A stretch of DNA of 6,169 nucleotides from an uncultured Flavihumibacter sp. (GTDB taxonomy: Bacteria; Bacteroidota; Bacteroidia; Chitinophagales; Chitinophagaceae), in NCBI GenBank assembly GCA_946481605.1, contig CAMLPA010000210.1:1-6169 (forward strand), given 5' to 3'. The notes below the pieces were generated by a model. That model had not been told where the DNA came from and did not search any database. It saw nothing but the letters and a program-made list of their open reading frames with translations. The position numbers and the translations under genes are program-made. Positions 1-6,169 of this stretch are shown here, piece by piece. Positions within the stretch are counted from its first letter, which is position 1. Each line of letters begins with the position of its first letter.

Positions 1-11
1 TATTTGTACTT

Positions 12-64
12 TTTACACTTATAACTTTAAACGCAAACTAAAGATAAGTGTAAATGTTACATTT
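12..64. repeat. Nested inverted repeats in AT-rich intergenic DNA
   Basis: An 11-bp perfect inverted repeat pairs 12-22 (TTTACACTTAT) with 44-54. After a two-base bulge (23-24) it is extended by CTTTA at 25-29 pairing with TAAAG at 39-43, which leaves a 9-base loop. Its right arm overlaps two short dyads: TGTAA-ATG-TTACA (49-61) and AAATGT-T-ACATTT (52-64). The large hairpin and the small dyads share bases 49-54, so they could not all form in one strand at once. Neither side carries a T-tract, so it does not look like a terminator. It could be an operator for a gene beyond the left edge. The symmetry is directly visible; the function is not known. Confidence 0.55.
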
Positions 65-80
65 GAGAAAAAAAGTTTAC

Positions 81-107
81 GGCACGAGCACGGCGCCGCA
101 CGCGTCC
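81..107. other. GC-rich island in AT-rich intergenic DNA
   Basis: Twenty-two of these 27 bases are G or C, while the sequence on both sides is strongly AT-rich. The stretch carries three copies of GCACG (82-86, 88-92, 98-102) and a perfect 8-bp palindrome CGGCGCCG (91-98). No open frame of useful length crosses it. It may be a protein-binding site or a remnant of something larger; I cannot assign it. Confidence 0.35.
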
Positions 108-133
108 TATTTGTGTATATCTTAAGCCCTTAC

Positions 134-181
134 ATAAAAAACTGGTTTCCCCTGCCTCGTAAGAAGCAGAGAAAACCAGTT
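134..181 (-). terminator. Factor-independent terminator of the sortilin-like gene
   Basis: Arms at 140-148 and 173-181 (AACTGGTTT / AAACCAGTT) pair perfectly over 9 bp. An inner CTGC/GCAG pair lies at 152-155 and 166-169. In the minus-strand RNA the three positions between them pair as U-G, C-G and U-G, giving a continuous 16-bp stem. In the plus-strand RNA they do not pair. Reading on the minus strand, the hairpin runs into a T-tract (complement of 135-140). It begins 18 bases after the stop codon at 200-202, so it is well placed to end that transcript. Confidence 0.85.
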
Positions 182-199
182 GTGCCCGATGGGCTTCTT

Positions 200-3100
200 C
201 TAATTTTTGATGTAAATAAAAGGCACTTCGCTACTTCTTGCCAGTTTGTTGAGCGATGGCACATCCTGATCCAGGACTTGTTTAAGTTTCTTCAATTCAG
301 CATCAGCAGCCGCTTTCAGTTCTGCGAACACATCTTTTGCCTGCTTAGACGGGGCCATGTTGCCGCTTGCCGCCGCATCGAATACACCTGATATTTTATC
401 GTTCAACCTTATCGGGTAGTTCAGCACATCCTGACCACTTTTCGCTTTGGTCTGGTGCAGTGTTTCCTCAATCGCGGTGATCCGTTTGTGGATACTGTCC
501 GACAAAGGTTGCAGCGCCTTCCATTGCGTGGAATCGGTTCTATCTTTCAAACTGTTGAGCTGGTTGCGGACCGAGCGCACGTTCACAATAGCGTCCTGCA
601 CTTCTTTGAAAGTGGTTTTCACTTCTTTCAGGAAGGCGTATTGTGCTTCGTAATCTGCATTTGAAGTTGTGAAATTCTTATCGCCTGCAATCACGAAAGG
701 CAGGTCCGTGGAATCCTTTCCGTACACGAAACGCGCGGTATAGCTGCCGGGCGGTACTTTCACTGAACCGGGCACACCGTTCCAAAGAATCATACCTTCC
801 ACCCGTTCGAGTGGTTCATCCTGCATGTTCCATACCCAGGTGTTCATGCCTTTCTTCCAGGGCAGTTGTTCTTTCTTGCCATTCGTTTCCACCGATCTGA
901 TCACGCTCCCGGATTTGTCTATGATTTTCACCAGCGCCTTTCCTGAATCAGTGGGCAGGTAATAACGGAGTACCGCGCCATTGGGCGGATTCATACCGGC
1001 ATTCACCGGATCCTTCTGCTGGTAGCCAGCCATCCGCCAGGCGGTATCCGGCGCGAAGAAATAGGGCTTTCCCGCTTTAGTTACTTTATCGGCCTGCTGC
1101 ACCACTGAAAGGTCGTCAATCATCCAGAAAGAACGTCCTTGCGTAGCCACGATGAGGTCGTTGTTTTTGATGGTAAGATCGGTGATGGGCACCATTGGAA
1201 GGTTTAGCTGGAAGGGTTGCCATGCCACCCCGTTGTTGTAGGAAATATATATACCGTACTCGGTGCCTGCATACAATAGTCCTGGACGTTTTTTATCTGC
1301 CCGCACTACACGTGTGAAGTGCATCGATGGAATACCGGTGGTGATTTTCTGCCAGGTTTTTCCATAGTCTTCAGTCCTGTAGATGTAGGGTACAAAGTCG
1401 TCCAGCTTGTAACGCGTTCCTACAATGTAGGCGCCTCCTTTTTTGAAGGGATCGGTTTCAATGGTATTCCACATCATCCATTCGGGGCAGCCTTTAGGTG
1501 TTACGTTCTCCCAGTTCTTCCCACCGTTCCTGGTGACATGCACGAGGCCATCATCGCTTCCTGTCCAGAGTACATCTTTTTCAACAGTAGATTCCGCGGC
1601 GGTAAAAATGGTGCAGTAGTATTCCACGGAGGTATTGTCTTTGGTGATGGGACCGCCACTGGAAGCCTGTTTGGATTTATCATTAGTGGTCAGGTCCGGA
1701 CTGATCATTTCCCAGCTTTGTCCACCATTCTCTGTCACAAAAAGATGGTTGCCCGCGGCGTACAGGCGTTTGGGATCGTGGGGAGAGAAGAAAAGCGGGA
1801 AGTTCCATTGAAAGCGGTATTTGAGCACATCCGCTCCGGAACCGATGGGCACATCGGGCCACACGGAAATATTCCTGTTCTCTCCCGTTTTGTGGTCGAG
1901 CCTGGAGAGGTATCCGCCATAGTTGCCTCCATATACGATATCGGGGTTCAGCGGATCGGCCACTACGTATCCGGATTCGAATCCGGCGGTGGATTCCCAG
2001 TCGCTTTCCCCGATTTGTCCGCCATAGGTACGGTGTTTCAGGCGCAACGTACTGTTGTCCTGCTGGGCACCGAGAATACGGTATGGAAACGAATTATCTG
2101 TTGATACACGGTATATCTGTGCCGTAGGCTGGTTCATCATGGTACTCCAGGATCTTCCGCCATCCATGCTCACCTGCGCGCCACCATCGTCGGCGATGAT
2201 CATCCGGTTGCCATCCAGCGGGTCTATCCAGAGATCGTGGTGATCGCTGTGTGGGGTGCCAATGTTCTGCCAGGCTTTTCCGCCATTGGTGGATTTAAGG
2301 AAGCCCACGTTCAAAACGTACACATCATCCTCTCTGGCGGGATCGATGAACAATTTGGTATAGTACCAGGCCCGTTGGCGGATGTTGTTGTCGCTGCTTT
2401 GGAGTTGCCAGGTTTCCCCGCCGTCTGCGCTGCTGAAAAGTCCGCCATGCGCGTTCTCGATCAGCGCGTAAATTTTTTGTGTATTGGAAGGCGCGATGGC
2501 TACGCCGGAGATGCCCCAGGTGCCATCGGGTAAGCCTTTGTTTTTATTCAGGAAATTCCAGGTTTCCCCGCCATCGGTACTTTTCCACAGACCACTTCCT
2601 TCTCCACCGCTTTCCAGGCTGTACGGTGTTCTGATGACACGCCAGGTGGAAGCGAACAGCACATTGGGGTCAGATGGATCCATCGCAAGATCGGATGCTC
2701 CGCTCTGGTTGTTGGCGTACAATACTTTTTTCCAGGTCTTACCGCCATCAGTGGTTTTGAATATGCCTCTTTCTTCATGTGGCCCGAACAGGTGCCCCAA
2801 TACCGCTACCCATACCTTATCGGGATCTGTTGGGTGAACAATGATCTTTGTGATGTGCCTTCCTTCTTTCAGGCCGATGTTCTTCCAGGTTTTACCACCA
2901 TCCACACTATTCCACATCCCTTGTAATCCTTCACTCACGTTGCCGCGCACTGTATTTTCTCCTTCACCTACATACAATATTGATTCATTAGAAGGTGCAA
3001 CGGCCACCGAGCCGATCGTTCCTCCGAAATAGCCATCAGAAATATTCTTCCAGGAAGCGCCGCCATCTGTTGTTTTCCATACACCTCCACCGGTGGCGCC

Positions 3101-3316
3101 CATATAAAACAATTGCCTGTTCTTAAAACTTCCCGCAACGGCCGCGCTTCGTCCGCCACGCCAGGGTCCTACCAGCCGGTATTTTACATCGGAAAGAAAG
3201 GGCGCGACATGTGCCGTATCTTTTGCCACGTCGGATACAGGTTGTTTCTTTCGCTGCGCCTGCAGTACTATTCCGGGCATCATTCCCAGCAGACAACAAA
3301 AAAGCAATCTTCGCAT
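200..3316 (-). CDS. Secreted sortilin/VPS10-like beta-propeller protein with BNR/Asp-box repeats ('glycosyl hydrolase' family)
   Basis: This 1038-residue protein starts with a type I signal peptide: MRR, a hydrophobic core, then LQA with likely cleavage after Ala20. It is therefore exported. Eleven Asp-box motifs of the S/T-x-D/N-G-G-x-x-W kind lie at about residues 82, 137, 188, 246, 296, 342, 383, 528, 595, 648 and 692; the last two are degenerate (EDYG, YNNG). They imply one or two beta-propellers over about residues 45-735, as in the sortilin/VPS10 and BNR families. Residues 792-835 resemble a FlgD-type Ig-like fold (VKIIDKSG...NTWVWN). About 888-1015 is charged and helical, perhaps coiled coil. 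There is no T9SS-type C-terminal sorting domain and no usable lipobox; the early Cys7-Cys8 are too close to the N-terminus. Relatives are often named glycosyl hydrolase, but Asp boxes are structural and no catalytic residue can be named here. A protein-binding or peptidase-related role is equally open. The start at 3316 is chosen because it directly begins the signal peptide. The upstream gap of 116 bp holds the terminator of the preceding gene and only a weak promoter match, so this is probably a single-gene unit. Confidence 0.9.
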   Translation of the reverse strand: MRRLLFCCLLGMMPGIVLQAQRKKQPVSDVAKDTAHVAPFLSDVKYRLVGPWRGGRSAAVAGSFKNRQLFYMGATGGGVWKTTDGGASWKNISDGYFGGTIGSVAVAPSNESILYVGEGENTVRGNVSEGLQGMWNSVDGGKTWKNIGLKEGRHITKIIVHPTDPDKVWVAVLGHLFGPHEERGIFKTTDGGKTWKKVLYANNQSGASDLAMDPSDPNVLFASTWRVIRTPYSLESGGEGSGLWKSTDGGETWNFLNKNKGLPDGTWGISGVAIAPSNTQKIYALIENAHGGLFSSADGGETWQLQSSDNNIRQRAWYYTKLFIDPAREDDVYVLNVGFLKSTNGGKAWQNIGTPHSDHHDLWIDPLDGNRMIIADDGGAQVSMDGGRSWSTMMNQPTAQIYRVSTDNSFPYRILGAQQDNSTLRLKHRTYGGQIGESDWESTAGFESGYVVADPLNPDIVYGGNYGGYLSRLDHKTGENRNISVWPDVPIGSGADVLKYRFQWNFPLFFSPHDPKRLYAAGNHLFVTENGGQSWEMISPDLTTNDKSKQASSGGPITKDNTSVEYYCTIFTAAESTVEKDVLWTGSDDGLVHVTRNGGKNWENVTPKGCPEWMMWNTIETDPFKKGGAYIVGTRYKLDDFVPYIYRTEDYGKTWQKITTGIPSMHFTRVVRADKKRPGLLYAGTEYGIYISYNNGVAWQPFQLNLPMVPITDLTIKNNDLIVATQGRSFWMIDDLSVVQQADKVTKAGKPYFFAPDTAWRMAGYQQKDPVNAGMNPPNGAVLRYYLPTDSGKALVKIIDKSGSVIRSVETNGKKEQLPWKKGMNTWVWNMQDEPLERVEGMILWNGVPGSVKVPPGSYTARFVYGKDSTDLPFVIAGDKNFTTSNADYEAQYAFLKEVKTTFKEVQDAIVNVRSVRNQLNSLKDRTDSTQWKALQPLSDSIHKRITAIEETLHQTKAKSGQDVLNYPIRLNDKISGVFDAAASGNMAPSKQAKDVFAELKAAADAELKKLKQVLDQDVPSLNKLARSSEVPFIYIKN

Positions 3317-3360
3317 TGGTGTCGTGTTTAGAAAAATGAAATTACAGGTTTTGGCTCCCG

Positions 3361-3413
3361 AAATAAAAAAAGGGTTGAAAAAACCGGAGCGTTATCCGTG
3401 TTTTTCCAACCCT
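3361..3413 (-). terminator. Factor-independent terminator of the DUF5723-like gene
   Basis: Arms at 3371-3383 and 3401-3413 form a 13-bp stem in minus-strand RNA (AGGGTTGGAAAAA with TTTTTTCAACCCT) containing one G-U pair. On the plus strand the same position is an A-C mismatch. A further CGGA/TCCG pair within the loop closes the top of the hairpin. Reading on the minus strand, it is followed by a T-rich tract (complement of 3361-3371). It lies 19 bases past the stop codon at 3433-3435. Its position and polarity separate this gene from the sortilin-like gene downstream. Confidence 0.87.
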
Positions 3414-3432
3414 GTATACGGTTAAAATACTT

Positions 3433-4959
3433 TTATCCTTCTATGGAACTCGCCGCGCCTTCATCTTTCTTTTCTTCTATTGACTTCTTCTCTTCTTTCT
3501 TTTTCTCTTCTTTGCTTTTGGCCTTATTGTATTTTTTCGCTTTGTTCTTATGCAATCCACCGAAACGAAGCCCTACATGGAAATCGGCTTGCTTCGATTC
3601 CCCCATCAGTGCAGACAATACACTTCCGGAACCAACAAACAGCGGACCGAACCGCAACGAGAGGCCTGCATTGAACTCGGTGAGGCCATTGTAATTCAAA
3701 GGCAGGTAAGCGCCAAAAGCGCGGCCCTCATAACGCGGGGTGAGTGTGAAACCGTTGTAATAAGCGGTATTGTAGGGCTTATTGTCTGTTTTGGCTAAGG
3801 AAAGCTGTGCACCACCATGCACGTAGAACTTGTTGCTTAGGCTATAATCCACATCCAATTGCAGGGACGTGGGCAATGCCACATCGTATTCAACATCGTT
3901 GTTAGTAGCAGCAGGTGTAAAGAACTGAGGGCGGGCATTGAAATATTGTTTGAACTCATCCAGGTCCTGGTCGCCAAGCTCAGATAGGGAGAGCCTTTCG
4001 GAGCCTGTGATATTAATATCGTAATCTCCGCTGCGTTGTACATCCCGCTCGTAATTGATTTTCCCGATATCCAACAGGGCCACGCCTACTTTCAGTTTGT
4101 ATTTGTTCCTGTCTCTCCGCGACTGGTGTTTATCGCCATAAGTATGTTTTTCCGCATCGGGTCGCCATTCATACACGAACCCGATATCTCCGCCGAAGCC
4201 GGTGCTTTTCATTTCCAGCAGGTCCTCAGGATCGAAATCGGAGATGTTCACACCGCCGAAGCCCATGCCTATTCTTCCCGTGGTGTTCATCAGTTCCACA
4301 TCATCGGCGATGTTGTTCTCCACGAGTGTGCCATTAAAATTGCCGATGTTCAGGTACATATTCGCGGCGCCGGCCAGGTATTTGGCCGTGAAACCACCTT
4401 TCAGAAAATGTTTTTCTTTCTGCAGCAGTGTTCGTGCGAAGCTTACGCCGAATTCCGTCCAGCCGTGTACAGCGAGCTGCATGTTTTCCTGCGACTGTAT
4501 TGTATAGGGCAATGAGGCGTCGTTTTCAAAATCAGAGGTGAGTTTATCCACCAGCTTTCCATCCATATCACGGATATTGGTAACCGCACGCACCCTTGTA
4601 GTGAAGGCGATACCCGTTTTTTCACCGATCGACACCATCACCGAAGGACCATGTACCGTAAAGTTGGCCATGCCGCTGGAAGCGCCGGCATTGTGTCCGA
4701 ACATCTGATTTTTGAGTGTATCGAACTCAAAAGAGTTTTTGAAGACATCTTTCAGTTTGAAAGAAGCCTGGTCGTTCCCAACATACGTGTTCAGTGAAAA
4801 AAGATTTACATCAAACCGGTAACGGCTGTCTGCGATATTGGCTGGGTTGAAAAAAACACCGTTCACACCGGTGTAATTACCGGCACGGTATCCGGGAAAA
4901 TCCTGTGCCGCAGCAGGTAAAGCTGTAGCAACGGCCAGAGCGGCCATCCATGTTTTCAT
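3433..4959 (-). CDS. Probable outer-membrane beta-barrel protein, DUF5723-like
   Basis: The 508-residue product begins with a short signal peptide (MKTWMAALAVATALPAAA, likely cleavage before Gln19), so it is exported. The mature start, with GNYTGVNGVFFNPANIADSR followed by DVNLFSLNTYVGN, resembles the N-terminal signature of DUF5723 proteins, which are common in Bacteroidota and thought to be outer-membrane proteins. The rest shows alternating hydrophobic/polar beta-strand patterns with many Gly, Tyr and Asn residues, ending in strand-like segments such as FHVGLRFGGL at about 460-469. This supports a FadL/PorV-like barrel, although no transport substrate can be inferred. Residues 470-508 form a Lys/Glu-rich tail with 14 Lys and 8 Glu in 39 residues, ending SSIEG. 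The start at 4959 fits the signal peptide, an A-rich leader and a strong promoter ending 33 bases upstream. Its own terminator follows, so it is likely monocistronic. The family name is recalled from sequence pattern and not confirmed by a search. Confidence 0.8.
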   Translation of the reverse strand: MKTWMAALAVATALPAAAQDFPGYRAGNYTGVNGVFFNPANIADSRYRFDVNLFSLNTYVGNDQASFKLKDVFKNSFEFDTLKNQMFGHNAGASSGMANFTVHGPSVMVSIGEKTGIAFTTRVRAVTNIRDMDGKLVDKLTSDFENDASLPYTIQSQENMQLAVHGWTEFGVSFARTLLQKEKHFLKGGFTAKYLAGAANMYLNIGNFNGTLVENNIADDVELMNTTGRIGMGFGGVNISDFDPEDLLEMKSTGFGGDIGFVYEWRPDAEKHTYGDKHQSRRDRNKYKLKVGVALLDIGKINYERDVQRSGDYDINITGSERLSLSELGDQDLDEFKQYFNARPQFFTPAATNNDVEYDVALPTSLQLDVDYSLSNKFYVHGGAQLSLAKTDNKPYNTAYYNGFTLTPRYEGRAFGAYLPLNYNGLTEFNAGLSLRFGPLFVGSGSVLSALMGESKQADFHVGLRFGGLHKNKAKKYNKAKSKEEKKKEEKKSIEEKKDEGAASSIEG

Positions 4960-4992
4960 ACGTACTTTTTTGGGTTGAGGTTAATACTGCTG

Positions 4993-5023
4993 CAAACCTA
5001 CAGCGCGAAAGCGAACTATGCAA
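4993..5023 (-). promoter_or_regulatory. Bacteroidota-type promoter of the DUF5723-like gene
   Basis: On the minus strand a -33 element TTG (complement of 5021-5023) is followed after 20 bases by TAGGTTTG (complement of 4993-5000). This matches the Bacteroidota consensus TAnnTTTG at every fixed position with normal spacing. Transcription would start at roughly 4985-4989, giving a leader of about 25-30 bases. That leader carries an A-run (complement of 4965-4970) just before the start codon and no Shine-Dalgarno motif, as is usual in this phylum. Confidence 0.75.
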
Positions 5024-5058
5024 TGCCCATCAGAAGGTATTTTTTGACCGCGCTTCCT

Positions 5059-5066
5059 TACTTTTG
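5059..5066 (+). promoter_or_regulatory. Possible -7 element for the nucleoid-associated protein gene
   Basis: TACTTTTG matches the TAnnTTTG consensus fully. Transcription would start near 5070-5074, leaving a leader of about 12-16 bases before the ATG at 5086. The -33 element is poor: the nearest TTG (5044-5046) is only 12 bases away, where about 20 is normal. The match matters because it lies inside the longer in-frame extension and so argues for the downstream start codon. Confidence 0.45.
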
Positions 5067-5085
5067 CCGCTCTAAAAACCTGCTC

Positions 5086-6132
5086 ATGACCGGCATCGAC
5101 CATGTGGAACTGGAAAAAGTGATCGTACACAAAGTGGGAAACCCCTCCAGGAACGAAGAACTGAAGCTATCCGTAAACCCGCTCACCCTGAACGATGAGA
5201 TCGTTCGAGGCCTGCTGAACAAATACTTCCTGGGCGCTTTCAACGCCGATGAATTGTTTCGGTTTACCCATATCAGTGATGTGAACCTGAATGAAGTGTA
5301 CAATTATGTAACGAAGATTTTTGATGATGGGGAGGCCTTCACTGAAGAGTCGTTCCATCTTGCGCAGTACCTCTATTCCAAATCAACACATGCGAGGGTC
5401 AAAGAAGGTGAACTATACGTGGTACTTTTCAACAAAGTACCCTTCCAGGGCGAAGAAACAAAGGCCATCGGGTTGTTCAAATCAGAAACAAAAGAGACTT
5501 TCCTGAAAGTATTCCCGCACGGGCAAAGTTATGAAGTGATCCACGAAGAAGGCGTCAACATCAATAAACTCGACAAAGGCTGCCTGATTTTCAGAAAGAA
5601 CAGGGAAGAAGGCTATTTCTGTTGTGTAGTAGACAGCACCAACAAACAGAACGATACGCAATATTGGGTGCACGATTTTCTTCAGGTACAGCCATATTCA
5701 GACGCTTATCACCAAACAGACCAGTACCTCGATTTGTGTAAACAGTTCATCACCCAGGAATATCCCGAGAAATTCGAGGTCACCAAATCGGACCAGATTG
5801 ATATGATGAACCGCTCGATGGAATACTTTAAAACGAAGGATCAATTCAATATGGAAGAATTCGCGCGGGAAGTGATGCACCACGAAGAGATCGTGGACAC
5901 CTTCAGCGATTATAAACGCAACTTCGAACAGAACCGCGGCTTCGAGATCAACGAGGAATTCGATATCCACCTCGCCGCAGTGAAAAAGCAACAGAAAGTT
6001 TTCAAATCGATCTTAAAGCTCGACAAAAACTTCCACATCTACATCCATGGGCGTAAAGACCTGATGGAACGTGGTTACGACGAGGCCGTGGGGAAAAAAT
6101 ACTATAAAATTTATTTCGACGAGGAAGCTTAA
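5086..6132 (+). CDS. Nucleoid-associated protein, NdpA/YejK (NA37) family
   Basis: The 348-residue product resembles the 37-kDa nucleoid-associated protein family (E. coli YejK/NdpA is about 335 residues). These are cytoplasmic proteins that copurify with the nucleoid, with little known of mechanism. Recognisable segments are the N-terminal VELEKVIVHKVGNP (about 7-20), the strand GELYVVLFNK (108-117), KLDKGCLIF (161-169) followed by the FCCVVDSTNKQND segment, and the C-terminal FHIYIHGRKDLMERGYDEAVGKKYYKIYF (316-344), which is the most typical part. There is no signal peptide or membrane segment. The frame is open upstream to a TTG at 4975 and an ATG at 5023. I choose 5086 because homology begins there, the extra residues are unlike the family, the earlier starts lie in the promoter region of the divergent gene, and a -7 element sits at 5059-5066. 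An A-run (5074-5078) precedes the ATG and there is no Shine-Dalgarno motif. It is transcribed away from the DUF5723-like gene across a 126-bp gap; I see no functional link between them. Confidence 0.88.
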   Translation: MTGIDHVELEKVIVHKVGNPSRNEELKLSVNPLTLNDEIVRGLLNKYFLGAFNADELFRFTHISDVNLNEVYNYVTKIFDDGEAFTEESFHLAQYLYSKSTHARVKEGELYVVLFNKVPFQGEETKAIGLFKSETKETFLKVFPHGQSYEVIHEEGVNINKLDKGCLIFRKNREEGYFCCVVDSTNKQNDTQYWVHDFLQVQPYSDAYHQTDQYLDLCKQFITQEYPEKFEVTKSDQIDMMNRSMEYFKTKDQFNMEEFAREVMHHEEIVDTFSDYKRNFEQNRGFEINEEFDIHLAAVKKQQKVFKSILKLDKNFHIYIHGRKDLMERGYDEAVGKKYYKIYFDEEA

Positions 6133-6169
6133 AGGTTCTCCATCTGGTCGGGGATCGTTCTTTCCAGTT
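6129..6169 (-). CDS. Possible C-terminal end of a convergent gene (partial)
   Basis: On the minus strand the final bases read ...LERTIPDQMENL and then TAA (complement of 6129-6131). The composition looks like a normal polar protein C-terminus. The stop would overlap the NA37 stop codon (6130-6132) tail to tail. Only 12 full codons are visible, the other two minus-strand frames are also open here, and no family can be recognised. The call rests on the plausible peptide and on the lack of any terminator or spacer after the NA37 gene. Confidence 0.35.
   Translation of the reverse strand, partial: LERTIPDQMENL

Noticed and set aside
22..46. TAACTTTA (22-29, plus) and TATCTTTA (complement of 39-46, minus) as promoter -7 elements
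   Set aside because: Each matches five of six fixed positions but lacks a properly spaced -33 element, and such matches are expected by chance in AT-rich DNA. The minus-strand one could be real if a gene starts just left of the window.
184..194. GCCC-GAT-GGGC mini-hairpin next to the sortilin-like stop codon
   Set aside because: The four-base stem with a three-base loop is too short, and the strong adjacent terminator already explains termination.
113..391. Small plus-strand open frame over the terminator and gene end
   Set aside because: It runs through the terminator hairpin and into the antisense of the sortilin-like C-terminus, with no family resemblance.
1319..2104. Long plus-strand open frame (261 codons) opposite the sortilin-like gene
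   Set aside because: It lies wholly antisense to a well-supported gene. Its peptide has no recognisable family or signal, and such frames arise from the codon bias of the opposite strand.
3337..3344. TAATTTCA on the minus strand as a promoter for the sortilin-like gene
   Set aside because: It matches only four of six fixed consensus positions and no TTG lies about 20 bases upstream. The gene must have a promoter in this gap, but the sequence does not show it clearly.
3436..3552. Purine/pyrimidine-rich tract as a separate repeat element
   Set aside because: It is explained by Lys and Glu codons (AAA/AAG, GAA/GAG) in the C-terminal tail of the barrel protein, and no exact repeat unit is maintained.
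4036..4515. Plus-strand open frame opposite the DUF5723-like gene
   Set aside because: It is antisense to a supported coding region, shows no homology I recognise, and has no promoter or start context.

Overview
The window looks like ordinary chromosome from a member of the Bacteroidota, most likely near the Chitinophagaceae. Three things point there. The protein families fit: a large sortilin/BNR-type 'glycosyl hydrolase' and a DUF5723-like outer-membrane protein. The promoters match the Bacteroidota -7 consensus TAnnTTTG. Translation starts are preceded by A-rich stretches instead of Shine-Dalgarno sequences. Base composition is moderate in the genes and AT-rich between them. I see no mobile element, CRISPR array, RNA gene or defence gene.

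Layout, left to right. Positions 1-133 are AT-rich non-coding DNA with nested inverted repeats (12-64) and a small GC-rich island (81-107). They may be the control region of a gene beyond the left edge. A factor-independent terminator (134-181) ends the minus-strand gene at 200-3316, which encodes a secreted 1038-residue beta-propeller protein with eleven Asp-box motifs. A second minus-strand terminator (3361-3413) separates it from the next minus-strand gene (3433-4959), a 508-residue probable outer-membrane beta-barrel protein of the DUF5723 type with a Lys/Glu-rich C-terminal tail. A 126-bp divergent intergenic region (4960-5085) holds a near-perfect promoter for that gene and a -7 match for the plus-strand gene at 5086-6132. 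The latter encodes a nucleoid-associated protein of the NdpA/YejK (NA37) family. The last 41 bases probably hold the C-terminus of a convergent minus-strand gene whose stop codon overlaps the NA37 stop.

The genes do not look like one functional system. Each of the two minus-strand genes has its own terminator, so they are probably separate transcription units although they point the same way. Two encode cell-envelope or exported proteins and one a DNA-associated housekeeping protein. I found no convincing evidence of an undescribed system. The points most worth a second look are the nested inverted repeats at the left edge, the strand-specific pairing of the two terminators, and the charged tail on the barrel protein.
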